From positions 1-64,000 of the forward strand of contig CAWJCM010000002.1 of the NCBI GenBank assembly GCA_963841405.1: 64,000 bases of DNA. The letters run 5' to 3'. Source of the stretch: DATBLE01 sp963841405 (GTDB taxonomy: Bacteria > Actinomycetota > Thermoleophilia > Gaiellales > Gaiellaceae). The stretch's first letter is position 1. Every line of letters starts with the position of its first letter. The notes below the pieces were generated by a model that saw nothing but the letters and a program-made list of their open reading frames with translations, was not told the origin of the DNA and did no database searches. The position numbers and the translations under genes are program-made. Of the stretch, positions 34,928 to 43,758 are shown one piece after another.

Positions 34928-36436
34928 GTGACGGTCACGGGCGTCTACACGCCGCTCGACTTCGAGCAGCGGCTGAAGCAATTTCTCTACGAGAGCTCCG
35001 AAGAGGGCCGGGCGGTGCGCGTGGGCGAGAAGGAAACCTCCGAGCAGGCCGAGATCGTCGCCCGGTACGTCGACCTCTTCACCCGCGACCAACTGGACGC
35101 GCTCCGCGAGGCCGAGAGGGCGGGGGAGGGAGACGAGCGCGAGCAGCTCTACCGGCTTCGCAAGATCTGCGAGGGCGGGATCGTGTCCGCCGAGCTGGTC
35201 GAGCGCGAGGACGAGCTCGAGAACCGGCAGCTTGCCGCCCGGCTCACGTTTCGCGACGAGGAGATGCCGCTGCGCACGGCTCAGGCGAAGCTCGCCGTAC
35301 TGCACGACTACGCCGACCGCGAGAAGCTCGGCGAGCTCTTCGCCGACCTGAACGCGACCTTCAACGCGGATCGACTGGAGCTCGCGCGTACGGGCGAGGA
35401 GCTGTCCGCCGACCTCTCCGGTGAGCCCGACCCGGTCGCGAGGAACGAGGAGGAGAAGGCGATCTCGCTGCGCATGCTCTCGTCGGCGCTGAGCGAAGCC
35501 GCGGCGGCGTCCGAGCGGACGTACCTGCGCATGCGGGAGACCTGGTTCGAGCGCGTCCTCGGGCCGGCCCGCGACGACCAGCCGCGCTCGTACCACATGG
35601 CCTACGTCCGCCGGCTCTCGCCGCTGGTGTCGACGTACACGAAGGAGCGCGCGACCGACGTCTGCCTGGAGACGCTGAAGGAGCTCGGCTTCGACCTTGC
35701 GGGCGACCCGAACATCAGACCCGACCTCGACGACCGGCCGCAGAAGGCGCCGCGCGCGTGCGTGATCGCCTCCGACCCGCCGGCGGTCGTCCACCTGATC
35801 ACCCGCGCGCAGGGCGGGCTGCACGACTACCAGGCGTTTCTCCACGAGGCCGGCCACGCGCTGCACTACGCGGGCTGCGACCCTTCGCTCCCGTACACGT
35901 TCCGGCGGCTCTCGCGCGACCACGCGCTGACGGAGATCTACTCGTACATCGTCGAGGCGATCTCGCGCGAGCCCGGCTGGCACGCGCTCCACTTCGGCCT
36001 CTCCGACGAGGAGGCGACGCGGAACGCCGAGGCCACCACGTTCCTCGAGGCGCTGCTCTACCGGCGCTACACCGCGAAGCTCGACTTCGAGCTCGACTTC
36101 TGGAGCCGCTTCCACGACGACGGCGGCACCGCGGACGGCTACGCCGAGAAGCTGACCGCGGCGACCGGCGTCCGCTACCGCTCGGACGGGTTCATCTCGG
36201 ACATGGACGCGGGGTTCTACTCGGCCGACTACCTGCGCGCGTGGATCCGCTCCTCGCAGCTGCGCGCCAGGCTCGTCGAGGAGATCGGCGAGGACTGGTG
36301 GCGGAGCCGCGAGACGGGCGAGCGGCTGCGCGCGCTCTTCTTCGAGGGCACGAAGCCCTCGAGCGAGGAGATCGCCGCCCGGCTCGGCTTCGTCCCGCTG
36401 GACACCGGGCCGCTGCTCCACGAGCTGGGCGCGTAG
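34928..36436 (+). CDS. M3-like zinc metallopeptidase (HEAGH)
   Basis: 502 residues from GTG 34928. The Zn motif is FLHEAGHALHYAG, HEAGH at about residues 306-310, with a downstream Glu in LTEIYSYIVEAISREPG as probable third ligand. The N-terminal 280 residues are helical and charged, as in M3 oligopeptidases that enclose short peptides. No signal peptide. It is shorter than classic M3 enzymes and may be a distinct subfamily. Confidence 0.78.
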   Translation: MTVTGVYTPLDFEQRLKQFLYESSEEGRAVRVGEKETSEQAEIVARYVDLFTRDQLDALREAERAGEGDEREQLYRLRKICEGGIVSAELVEREDELENRQLAARLTFRDEEMPLRTAQAKLAVLHDYADREKLGELFADLNATFNADRLELARTGEELSADLSGEPDPVARNEEEKAISLRMLSSALSEAAAASERTYLRMRETWFERVLGPARDDQPRSYHMAYVRRLSPLVSTYTKERATDVCLETLKELGFDLAGDPNIRPDLDDRPQKAPRACVIASDPPAVVHLITRAQGGLHDYQAFLHEAGHALHYAGCDPSLPYTFRRLSRDHALTEIYSYIVEAISREPGWHALHFGLSDEEATRNAEATTFLEALLYRRYTAKLDFELDFWSRFHDDGGTADGYAEKLTAATGVRYRSDGFISDMDAGFYSADYLRAWIRSSQLRARLVEEIGEDWWRSRETGERLRALFFEGTKPSSEEIAARLGFVPLDTGPLLHELGA

Positions 36437-36467
36437 GAAACCGTGCGGCCGGGGAGAAATTCCCGGC

Positions 36468-36788
36468 ATGCGCGAGAGAAGCCAGATCGACGACATGCGT
36501 GCGGCGCTCCGCGGCGACCTCGAGCGCGCGCGGGCCCGGCGCGAGGAAGATCCCTGGCGGCAATCGGTGCCCGAGCCGGCGATCGTGCCGCAACCCGATC
36601 CGGACGTCGTCCCGACCCCCGAGCCGGAGCCCGCACCGGACCCGGACGTGCTGCCGGAGCCCGACCCCGAACCGGCGAAGCCGCCCGATCCGGCACCTGC
36701 ACCCGAGCTCCCTCCCGATCCCGAGCCGGCGCCGATCCCTGCCGCGTCCCGCCCCGGCCTCTTCGCCCGCCTCTTCGGCCGGGGCTAG
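36468..36788 (+). CDS. Pro/Asp/Glu-rich low-complexity protein, 106 aa
   Basis: About 40 charged residues with Arg-rich helices, then some 45 residues built from P-D/E-P repeats (PDPEPAPIP-like), ending in GLFARLFGRG, a short amphipathic tail. The rigid acidic Pro linker plus terminal amphipathic helix suggests a tether or membrane-touching protein. No family recognised. Its TAG shares CTAG with the next convergent gene. Confidence 0.55.
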   Translation: MRERSQIDDMRAALRGDLERARARREEDPWRQSVPEPAIVPQPDPDVVPTPEPEPAPDPDVLPEPDPEPAKPPDPAPAPELPPDPEPAPIPAASRPGLFARLFGRG

Positions 36789-37207
36789 TCCTCCGCGGGA
36801 TCGATCCCGGCCGCCTCGAACGCGGCGTCGAGGTGGGGGAAGTCCTGCACCTTGACCACCCGGCCGTCCCGGATCGTCACGATCGCCGAGTAGCGCTCGA
36901 CGCTGAACTTTCGTCGCGACTGCAGGGGCCGTGGGTCGTCGGCGTCCCGCGTCTCGCGTGAAGCACGGAACCCGACGACGACCTGGTCGCCGACGCCGAC
37001 GCAGCGCTCCAGCTCGACGCGGTACTGCTCGCGGTAGCGCTCCGCAACGACGCCGAGCACCTCGGCGTGGTCGACGAACGACTGCAGCCCGGCGTCGAGG
37101 GGGTACCACTCGACGCCGTCGTCAAGCAGCTCCGCGATCGCCGCGAAGTCGCCGTCGATGAACGCGCGGTAGCCGCGGACGACGACCTCGACCGACTCCA
37201 GGCTCAT
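36785..37207 (-). CDS. SnoaL-like / NTF2-like domain protein
   Basis: 140 residues with the cone-shaped alpha+beta pattern of the family: N-terminal VVVRGYRAFIDGDFAAIAEL, then LLDDGVEWYPLDAG, a central beta part DQVVVGFRASRETRD and a C-terminal IVTIRDGRVVKVQDFPHLD. Such proteins are isomerases, cyclases or ligand-binding; the function here is open. Confidence 0.8.
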   Translation of the reverse strand: MSLESVEVVVRGYRAFIDGDFAAIAELLDDGVEWYPLDAGLQSFVDHAEVLGVVAERYREQYRVELERCVGVGDQVVVGFRASRETRDADDPRPLQSRRKFSVERYSAIVTIRDGRVVKVQDFPHLDAAFEAAGIDPAED

Positions 37208-37283
37208 GGAAAGGAAGTATCGGCGACAGGATCGAGCCTGTCACCGATGCCGTTTTTCCTACCGCGGGGAACGGGGGCGCTGA

Positions 37284-38210
37284 CTACTGCTGCGAGAAGG
37301 ACTGCGCGTACTCGGTCAGCCTGGCGCGCATCGACTCGAGGCGCTGCTCCTCGTCGCCGAGCTTCAGCTCGAGCGAGCGGATGTTCTCGCGGACGCGAGC
37401 CTGCTGATCCTCGAGATCGGATACCTGCCGCTGGTAGTCGACCAGCTGCCTCTCGTAGCCGGCGAGCTCCTCCCGCGAGCGCTCGCGCTCGACGAGCAGC
37501 CGCTCGAGCAGCCGGTCGAGCTGATCGACGACCGGGGCGGAGTCGTTCTCGGGCTCGACCTCGACCGCCGCGGAAGCCAGGGAGAGGGCGTGCGGTGCCT
37601 CGGCAACGGACACCTCGTCCGCCTGCTGGAGAACGGCGGGGGTCTCGACGACATGGACGGTCGCGGGCTCGGCCGGACCGCCCGGCTGCTGGTCGATCAG
37701 CCCGGCGAGCGCGCTGCCGGTGGTGACGAAGAACGAGCAAGGGGTTCTGAGCGCTTCCCGAACCGCCGCGAAGCGATCCTCGTTCGGGTCGGCGATCGCG
37801 AGGACGGGGACTCCGTCGTCGAACGAGACGGGGCACGCGGCGAGCCGTTCGCAGATCTCGCGCGAGAGGAGCGCCCGGGCGGAATCGTCGACGCTGATCA
37901 TGCTCAGCGCGACGAAGCTCAGGTCCCACTGGCGCGCGACGAGTCCGGCGAGCCCGGCCTCGTTGATCCAGCCGTGCCGGAGGACGACCTCGCCGAGCCG
38001 CTCGCCGCTCTGCTGCCCCTCGACGACGGCCTGCTCGAGCTGCTCCGAGGTGGCCACGCCTTCCTCGACCATCAGCGACGCGAGCGAGGGGCGGAGCCGA
38101 CCGATCGGCGATACGCCGGCCTGCGTCTCGTGAATCTCGCCGGACATGGGCGCGACGGAAGCTTCCTGCTCCTCGACCTGTGTCTCGTCGGGTTCGCCTC
38201 TGCCGAACAT
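37284..38210 (-). CDS. MshEN (GspE N-terminal-like) domain protein with coiled coil
   Basis: 308 residues. Residues about 40-165 match the GspE/PilB N-terminal domain (LASLMVEEGVATSEQLEQAV, GERLGEVVLRHGWI, VPVLAIADPNEDR), which in MshE binds cyclic di-GMP. No ATPase domain follows; instead an acidic linker leads to a C-terminal coiled coil of about 75 residues (LDRLLERLLVERERSREELA onward). It may be a c-di-GMP-responsive adaptor; nucleotide binding is inferred. Confidence 0.75.
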   Translation of the reverse strand: MFGRGEPDETQVEEQEASVAPMSGEIHETQAGVSPIGRLRPSLASLMVEEGVATSEQLEQAVVEGQQSGERLGEVVLRHGWINEAGLAGLVARQWDLSFVALSMISVDDSARALLSREICERLAACPVSFDDGVPVLAIADPNEDRFAAVREALRTPCSFFVTTGSALAGLIDQQPGGPAEPATVHVVETPAVLQQADEVSVAEAPHALSLASAAVEVEPENDSAPVVDQLDRLLERLLVERERSREELAGYERQLVDYQRQVSDLEDQQARVRENIRSLELKLGDEEQRLESMRARLTEYAQSFSQQ

Positions 38211-38250
38211 CGCAGACCTGTTATCGGCGCGAGCGCCGACATCTTTAGCC

Positions 38251-38697
38251 CTACGCGGGAGTCGGGCGCCGGCGTTCGACCGAGCCGCCGCCGCGCTCCT
38301 TCTCGCCGAGCAGGTCGACCAGGTGCTGCAGGAGCTTCCACGAGACGTCCGGGTTGGCGTTCACGAACCGGCGGAAGTGCCAGGAGGCCATCGAGACGCA
38401 CCGCACCGGTTCGAGCGCGGTCACGGTCGACAGGCGTGCCCGCTCGCCGATCAACGCCAGCTCCCCGAAGTGGTCGCCGGGGCCGAGCCGCGTCACCTCA
38501 TTCCCGTCGACCGTGACGGCCACGCTGCCGTCGACGATCACGAAGAAGTCGACGCCGCTCATGTGGCCCTGCCTGACGATCTCGACTCCCGGCCGGAAGG
38601 AGCGCTCCTTGAAGTCGCGCCCGAGCCGCCGCAGCTGACGCTCGCTCAGCCCGCTGAAGAGCGGAACGCCCTTGAGCTCCTCGGCGGTCGCTGCCAC
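38251..38697 (-). CDS. Cyclic nucleotide-binding domain protein
   Basis: 148 residues, one CNB (CRP-like) domain: LFSGLSERQLRRLGRDFKER, GHMSGVDFFVIVDGSV, and the phosphate-binding cassette PGDHFGELALIGERARLST with the Glu and Arg that hold cyclic nucleotide. The C-terminal helix has no HTH, so it does not bind DNA itself. A class III cyclase-domain fusion is encoded near 60 kb. GTG start, leaderless. Confidence 0.85.
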   Translation of the reverse strand: MAATAEELKGVPLFSGLSERQLRRLGRDFKERSFRPGVEIVRQGHMSGVDFFVIVDGSVAVTVDGNEVTRLGPGDHFGELALIGERARLSTVTALEPVRCVSMASWHFRRFVNANPDVSWKLLQHLVDLLGEKERGGGSVERRRPTPA

Positions 38698-38703
38698 CGG
38701 CCG

Positions 38704-38709
38704 ATCCTA
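38704..38709 (-). promoter_or_regulatory. -10 box TAGGAT of the cNMP-binding gene (leaderless)
   Basis: TAGGAT on the minus strand, 6 nt before the GTG at 38697. Confidence 0.5.
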
Positions 38710-38857
38710 ACGCCGCTCATCTCGCCTGTCGCGTTCTTCACGCCGGAGGGTTCGTCGACGGAGTCCGACCTCGCCGTCTCCAGCCCGGCAGGAGTTCTTG
38801 TGCCTCTCGATCTTGCTTCTCGAAATCCTTCGTGGGCGGTGGAGTCAGCTGCACGAC

Positions 38858-38955
38858 TGACGACTACCTGATCCCGAACGGTCGGCCGGTGAGCGTGCGA
38901 CGCACTGAGTGGTCAGACAAGCTGATCTGCGAGCCGGTGCTGCGCGTCGCTGCGC
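38858..38955 (+). pseudogene. Integrase remnant
   Basis: About 98 nt closely similar in sequence and orientation to 46763-46860 inside the tyrosine recombinase of the tRNA-Glu element (shared DDY-IPN-RP-SVRR peptide pattern). Nothing of the rest of the recombinase is present. It marks an older or related insertion and begins the damaged accessory stretch. The ClC gene runs towards it. Confidence 0.7.
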
Positions 38956-38973
38956 CTTCCCGATGGCAGCTGC

Positions 38974-40326
38974 CTACGAGTGCGCCGCGGAGTCGGGTGC
39001 GGGAGGGAGCCGGGCTGAGACGACGTAGGAAACCACGACGGCGACGATTACGAGCGGAATCAAGGTCAGGCCGTCGGCCTGGAGGAACACACTCACGATG
39101 AGAACGGACGTGAGCGGTAAACCCAGCATTGCGACCATCATCGCGCCGATACCCATTGCGGCACCTGCGATCATCGGCAGGCCGGGAAGGTGGGAGAGTG
39201 CAATGCCGGCGGCAGCGCCGATGAACATGCTCGGGAAAATGGGGCCGCCTCGGAAGCTGCTCAGTGAGAAGCTGTACGCGAGGCCCTTGCAGAGGACAAC
39301 CATCAGGAGCGCGCCCACGGTCCAGCTGTCGGCGTCTTCGATCAGGCCCGGGAGCTGATCCTGTCCTGAGAAGAGCACCTCGGCGGAGCTTCTCCCTGTT
39401 ACTTCGACGAAAATCAGCACGATCACGCCGATCGCGACGCCGACAACGGGTGTCAGCAGCACCATTCGGTGCTCGACGATCGGCTGGAGTAGCAGCGCCA
39501 CACGCTTGATGCCGGCGCCGAGGACCGCCGCGATGACGCCGATCGCGATCGCCCACAGAAACTCGGACGCACGGGGGCTGCCAGCCGGAGGGATGTCCGG
39601 GATCGCGAGCGAGAAGGTGCCGAGGCCGGTCCAGTTGTCGAGCCCGATGAAGATCAGCGAGCCGACACCCGCAGCAAGCAGCCCGGGCGCGAGCACCACT
39701 CCGAGCATCGCGCCGCCGATCCCGGCCACCTCCATCATCAGGAACGCGGCCGGAAGAGGCGAGCCCAGGAGCGTGCTGATCGCGGCGAAGCTCCCGGCGG
39801 CGCCGATCACGACACTGGCCATCTCAGGCGCGTCGCGCTTGACCAGGTGGACGGCGAGGACTCCGAGGCCGCTGCCGATCGCGATCAGAGGCGCCTCCGG
39901 GCCCAGCACGACCCCGAGGCTGAGGGTGGCGAACGAGGCAATGACGATCCCCGGGAGCTCGATCGGCGGCACGGGGCCGGATGCCTTGAACCCCTCCGCC
40001 GGCTTGTGCCCTGCCTTTCCCGGCAGGTATCGGATTGTGAGCGCCACCAGCAGGCCGCTCAGTGCAAGCAGCGGAATCGGCCACCAGGCAGGCTGGCTTT
40101 CGAAGCCGAGATCACCGGGCAGGGTGCCGAACAGATACTGCTGCAGCTCGGTGAAACCCTCGAGAAAGAAGTACGCGGCCGCCGCCACCGGCACGCCGAT
40201 GATCGCGCCGAGCACCAGGAGCGCCATGTATCTGCGACTCCTGAGGAGCTCTACCGGATCGGGAGGAGCCCCAGGCGGTAGTGAGGGAGCAGGTTTCATC
40301 ACTGAACCGTCCTCTTCTTGGACCAT
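38974..40326 (-). CDS. ClC-family chloride channel/antiporter
   Basis: 450 residues, about ten or more membrane helices. Selectivity-filter motifs: GVVLGPEAPLIAIGSG (GxExP) near residue 140 and SFRGGPIFPSMFIGAAAG near residue 355. The GSGIP segment is not obvious, so ion selectivity is uncertain. No CBS domains. The frame is intact although its surroundings are damaged; codon use is slightly less GC-biased than the core genes, consistent with accessory origin. Confidence 0.88.
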   Translation of the reverse strand: MVQEEDGSVMKPAPSLPPGAPPDPVELLRSRRYMALLVLGAIIGVPVAAAAYFFLEGFTELQQYLFGTLPGDLGFESQPAWWPIPLLALSGLLVALTIRYLPGKAGHKPAEGFKASGPVPPIELPGIVIASFATLSLGVVLGPEAPLIAIGSGLGVLAVHLVKRDAPEMASVVIGAAGSFAAISTLLGSPLPAAFLMMEVAGIGGAMLGVVLAPGLLAAGVGSLIFIGLDNWTGLGTFSLAIPDIPPAGSPRASEFLWAIAIGVIAAVLGAGIKRVALLLQPIVEHRMVLLTPVVGVAIGVIVLIFVEVTGRSSAEVLFSGQDQLPGLIEDADSWTVGALLMVVLCKGLAYSFSLSSFRGGPIFPSMFIGAAAGIALSHLPGLPMIAGAAMGIGAMMVAMLGLPLTSVLIVSVFLQADGLTLIPLVIVAVVVSYVVSARLPPAPDSAAHS

Positions 40327-40683
40327 GACCTGGGGTCTGGGTGGTGCCGATCGCGAATTGGCATCCGACGGAGATTCGTCACGATCCTAAGCGCTTCAGC
40401 GAGCATCGGTTGCTTCGTCCGGGCCGCCAGCCGCGAGCAGTCGTCGGCCGCTCCTGTGTATACGGATTTCCAGTTGGCGGGCAGGAGGAGGTGGAGACCG
40501 TTATCCGTCAGCGCGGAGTCGTGGCCGACGTGACGCTGGCACTCCTTAGCGGCTCCGCCGCCCGGGACATCGACGCATCGTGGATGGCACGCTGACGGCC
40601 GGGCCTGTCGCCGTGAGGGCTGGGAGACGTGAACGAGAGACCACCGAGCCGGTCGACAACCTGGGCGGGGGCACTCGATCTTC
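40327..40683. other. 357-nt gap with no intact gene
   Basis: Lies between the ClC start and the broken MFS gene. Base composition is mixed and I see no convincing frame, promoter pattern or RNA. It may contain the lost 5' half of the MFS gene region or earlier insertion scars. Confidence 0.4.
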
Positions 40684-41657
40684 ATGGTCGGCGCGCTGAT
40701 CCTCGGGATCAACTTCGCGCCGGTCCCGAACGAGACGACGCTGACGATCAGCCTGTTCCTGGTCGCCGCCGCGACCTTGGTGGGCTTCTTCGTGCGGCAG
40801 CGCCGCGCGCCGAATCCGCTCTACCACCTACCTTCGGCCGCTCGCCCGACCTTCTGGGTGGCGGCCTGCGCCGGCCTGATCGTGTTCGGCTCGCTGATGG
40901 GCGCAATGTTCATCGGCCAGCAGTTCCTGCAGAACGTGCTCGACTACTCGACCGTCGACGCCGGGCTCGCGATCCTGCCGGCCGCCGTGTGCATGGTCAT
41001 AGTCGCGCCGCGCTCGGCGAAGCTCGTCGAGCGAAACGGCGCCCGGCAGACGCTGCTCTCGGGCTACGTCTTCGTCCTGCTCGGCTTCCTGACGATGCTG
41101 CTGCTCTGGAAGGAGGACATCTCCTACTGGAAGGTCGGGCTCGGATACGCCTTCGTCGGGATCGGGGTCGGGCTGGCCGGTACTCCCGCCTCGCATTCGC
41201 TGATGGGGTCGGTGTCGGTGAGGCGCGTCGGCATGGCCTCGGGGACCGCCGACCTGCAGCGCGACCTCGGCGGGGCGATCATGCAGTCGATCTTCGGCGC
41301 TCTCCTGACTGCCGGCTACGCCGCCGCCGCCGGGTCCGAGCTCGCGGGGCAGAACATTTCGGGCCAGACCCAGGCCGAGCTGACCAAGTCGTTCTCGAGC
41401 GCCGCCGACACCGCCGCCCGCTACCCGACCTCGGTCCAGGACAACTCATCGCCGGCGCGAAGGCGGCCTTCCTCCAGGGGGATCAGTGGGCGTACGTGGC
41501 GGGAATCGTCGCCGTCCTGCTCGGCGCCGCACTCGTCTGGCTGAAGTTCCCCAAGCGCGACGAGGAACGCCGCCTGCTTGCCGCCTACCAGGCCGAGGAC
41601 GCGGCCGATCCGGAGCGCGTGCCCGAAGCAGCGCCCGAGCCTCAGCCCGCAGCCTGA
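40684..41657 (+). pseudogene. Truncated and frameshifted MFS drug-efflux gene
   Basis: Frame 1 gives the C-terminal half of a 14-helix DHA2-type transporter (IGQQFLQNVLDYSTVDAGLA, LPAAVCMVIVAPRSAKL, GIGVGLAGTPASHSLMG, ASGTADLQRDLGGAIMQSI). Near 41440 the coding continues one frame over as LIAGAKAAFLQGDQWAYVAG to PQPAA and a stop. The N-terminal helices are absent. So it is both 5'-truncated and broken by a single-base shift. Confidence 0.8.
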
Positions 41658-41769
41658 CCCCAGGTCGCAGCAGCCTTCTCGGCGCGATTCGCAGAGCAGC
41701 GTGGCGCGGGTGAGCTCGCCCGCGAATGAGGGGCGACGGGTCGGGCGCCCGCCGCCCCTGCGCTCTACG

Positions 41770-41910
41770 TCAGGCTGTTCGCGTGAAGAAGCCGATCAGC
41801 GCGAGCAGAACAGCAACGATCAGGACGAAGAACAGGAACTTGGAGATCGCGACGCCGCCCACGATCGCGAAGAGCAGGAGCAGCGCAACGAGAATCCAGA
41901 GCAGGACCAC
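41770..41910 (-). CDS. Small hydrophobic membrane protein, 46 aa
   Basis: GTG start with AGGAGG 5 nt upstream. Almost entirely hydrophobic: VVLLWILVALLLLFAIVGG, a short polar turn, then FLFFVLIVAVLLALIGFFTR. This is the two-helix hairpin pattern of small 'hydrophobic protein' families in Actinobacteria. Function unknown; too small to score by length but start signal and composition support it. Confidence 0.6.
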   Translation of the reverse strand: MVLLWILVALLLLFAIVGGVAISKFLFFVLIVAVLLALIGFFTRTA

Positions 41911-42087
41911 AGCCGCCTCCTCGTAGTCGTTTCGGTAGCGGAAGCTCCGGTGAACGGTGCGACCCGTGAGCTTCCCGCGGACGACGGATCAGTACCCGCC
42001 GCACAAGCAGGAGAAACCCGGACGAGGTTGCCCGACCGACATGGCGGGAACCTGCGATGCCCCGTCGGTCGCGACTTACCGTCTGTG

Positions 42088-42339
42088 TCAGCTTGGAATC
42101 TCGACGCCTGCCTGCTTCAGCGCGCACATGATCGCTTCCCGTGCGCTCTGCCCGCTGGCTTGACTCTGCCCGCCGTTACCGTCAGCGCTCAGTCGGCAGA
42201 TCCACGCGTGCTCAGCGTGGCGGCGCTCGAGACGAACATCGATATCCCGCTCCCTGGCGTAGCTCTCAAGCAAGTCAAGGACGAGGTATCGAGCCTGAGT
42301 TCTCGGCCCGCGCGGGCGCTGCAGACCACCGGTGGACAT
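42088..42339 (-). CDS. Hypothetical protein, 83 aa
   Basis: From ATG 42339 (an in-frame start 16 codons earlier exists). Soluble; TQARYLVLDLLESYARERDI and HAEHAWICRLSADGNGG, then QSAREAIMCALKQAGVEIPS. The beta-strand plus C-terminal helix pattern loosely resembles HicB or small RNA-binding proteins, but I cannot assign it. It lies just outside the left end of the integrated element. Confidence 0.45.
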   Translation of the reverse strand: MSTGGLQRPRGPRTQARYLVLDLLESYARERDIDVRLERRHAEHAWICRLSADGNGGQSQASGQSAREAIMCALKQAGVEIPS

Positions 42340-42466
42340 GATTTGAGAGCAGCCCCAGGTTGGTGGCCACTCTGCCCTTCCTGACAAGGGCGGAATGACG
42401 GCGATGGCCTCCGCCCGCTCGAAGCTCTATCGAGGAAGACCCCACCATTAGCAGGGGTTTTAGGAG

Positions 42467-42493
42467 GAGGCGCATACGGGATTCGAACCCGTG
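42467..42493. repeat. attL: 27-bp copy of the tRNA-Glu 3' end
   Basis: Identical over 27 nt to 47074-47100 and in the same orientation; it diverges at once on both sides. It contains the GTTCGAAT T-loop and the acceptor 3' strand. Confidence 0.9.
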
Positions 42494-42568
42494 TTGCCCG
42501 AGTCGGCGCTCCTGAGCCGCTTCGCCGGAAACTCGATGAGCTAAAGGATCAGAACCCAAGGACGCGCC
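42469..42568 (-). other. tRNA-like sequence, 100 nt, at the left end of the element
   Basis: Read on the minus strand, GGCGCGT at the 5' end can pair over 7 bp (one G-U) with ATGCGCC at the 3' end, and the T-arm ACGGG-TTCGAAT-CCCGT is perfect. Between them are 69 nt; a CTCAGGA loop resembling Leu(CAG) is flanked by a poorly paired stem and a CCG-ACT-CGG hairpin could be a long variable arm, but no good D-arm is found. Its 5' part is element DNA, so in the circular form the att site would lie inside a tRNA-like gene. Confidence 0.35.
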
Positions 42569-42589
42569 GACGGGAGCGAGGTCTGTGAA

Positions 42590-42673
42590 GACTCGGACGT
42601 GCTCGGTGTGGGAGAAAACGGGCTCAGTGTGCGATGGTTGGGCTTCAGGTGCGTGGGTCTGTGATGAGTGTCT
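42590..42673. repeat. Four degenerate 21-nt units near the left end of the element
   Basis: Blocks of 21 nt, the first two ending GCTCGGTGTG and GCTCAGTGTG and the third carrying GCTTCAGGTG one base out of phase. Read on the minus strand this gives 7-residue periodicity (SHTEPVF, SHTEHVR). Weaker than the arrays at 17.0 and 57.4 kb. Confidence 0.4.
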
Positions 42674-43230
42674 GTATGCCGAGGCGCGAAAGATAAGCGA
42701 TGACGAGACCAAGAAGGGCGAGCGGAAATGACGTGAGCCGAGCGCTAAGGTAGCGGGCGGAGGAGTACGAGATTCTAGCGGAATGGCACGCGGAGAGAGC
42801 GCCGGTGGATCCATCGAGCGCGAGGTCAGCGGCTGGATTCATAGTGGTAGCGATAGCGCTGCGAGAGGTCGCCCTGGTGCTAGACGCAGAAGAAGAACGA
42901 ATGGGCGGCGTAGCGCGACCGGACATTCCGGCATCGTACAGGCGGGCGTGGACACGATCAGTTTCTACCTCTGCCTGGAGGGGAGCACATCGCTCGGGAA
43001 GATGAGCACAGTGCGACGGGAAGGCCGTCGCCTACGGCGGGACGATGCTCGGGGACTACGCATCGTGGGGCGAGTGGGCGCACTAATTAGGTTTACCGGC
43101 GATCTGGCGTCCGGAACGGAAGCGGCTCTACCTTCATCCGAAGCTGGCGCTACCAAACGAGCTTTGTCCGATTGACGAGTTGAATGAGCGGTCGGAGGCG
43201 TGTGATGGAACGACTGGCGGCGGTGGGGAT
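42661..43230 (+). pseudogene. Broken gene of unknown function in the element
   Basis: One frame reads sensibly for about 190 codons with four in-frame stops (TAA 42694, TAG 42751, TGA 43003, TAA 43084). Protein-like stretches: RAEEYEILAEWHAERAPVD, GFIVVAIALREVALVLDAEE, GGTMLGDYASWGEWAH, IWRPERKRLYLHPKLALPNE. I do not recognise it. The sense between stops and the absence of frameshifts over this length suggest recent nonsense mutations. Confidence 0.45.
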
Positions 43231-43758
43231 AGTCGCGCATCACGCTCCGTATGTGACGCGAATAGATGTAGCTGCGGACGGGTAATTCTCATTGTCAGAG
43301 GACGGCGAAGAATCTGCTCGACGCGATCCACGGCTCCCGTCCTCCTGGCGGCGGCAAGACGGCGGTGATGGGTGATCCGCTCGCCACGGTGTACGTCTAT
43401 TCGCGCTCGTGGCAAGGACAAGATGGCGCGGGCATACGACAAAGGGCGAGAGATGCGTGAGAAGAAAGAAGCGAAGCGACAAGACACCAGATCTGGAGCC
43501 GTATTCGCTGATCCGGTTGGAGTCGATACACCGGTTCGAGCCAGAGTCACTGTGGCTAAGCGATTGAGCGACATGCTCGAGGGCTTATGGCAACAGAGAT
43601 TCATGACTCTGAGCTAGCGAGCATGGTGATGGTGACGGTATACAGTTCGATCAGGTTCGAGATCGCATCGTCCAGTCAGTGAAAACCGGAGAGTTTGGGG
43701 GCGGCTCAAGGGGAACGGATGCGGCTATACCTCGAGCTGGAGGCGATCGGGCGAAGCG

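Noticed and set aside
42469..42568. tRNA-Sec (long variable arm, about 100 nt)
   Set aside because: No TCA anticodon in a 7-nt loop and no 6-bp D-stem. Kept only as a tRNA-like att sequence.
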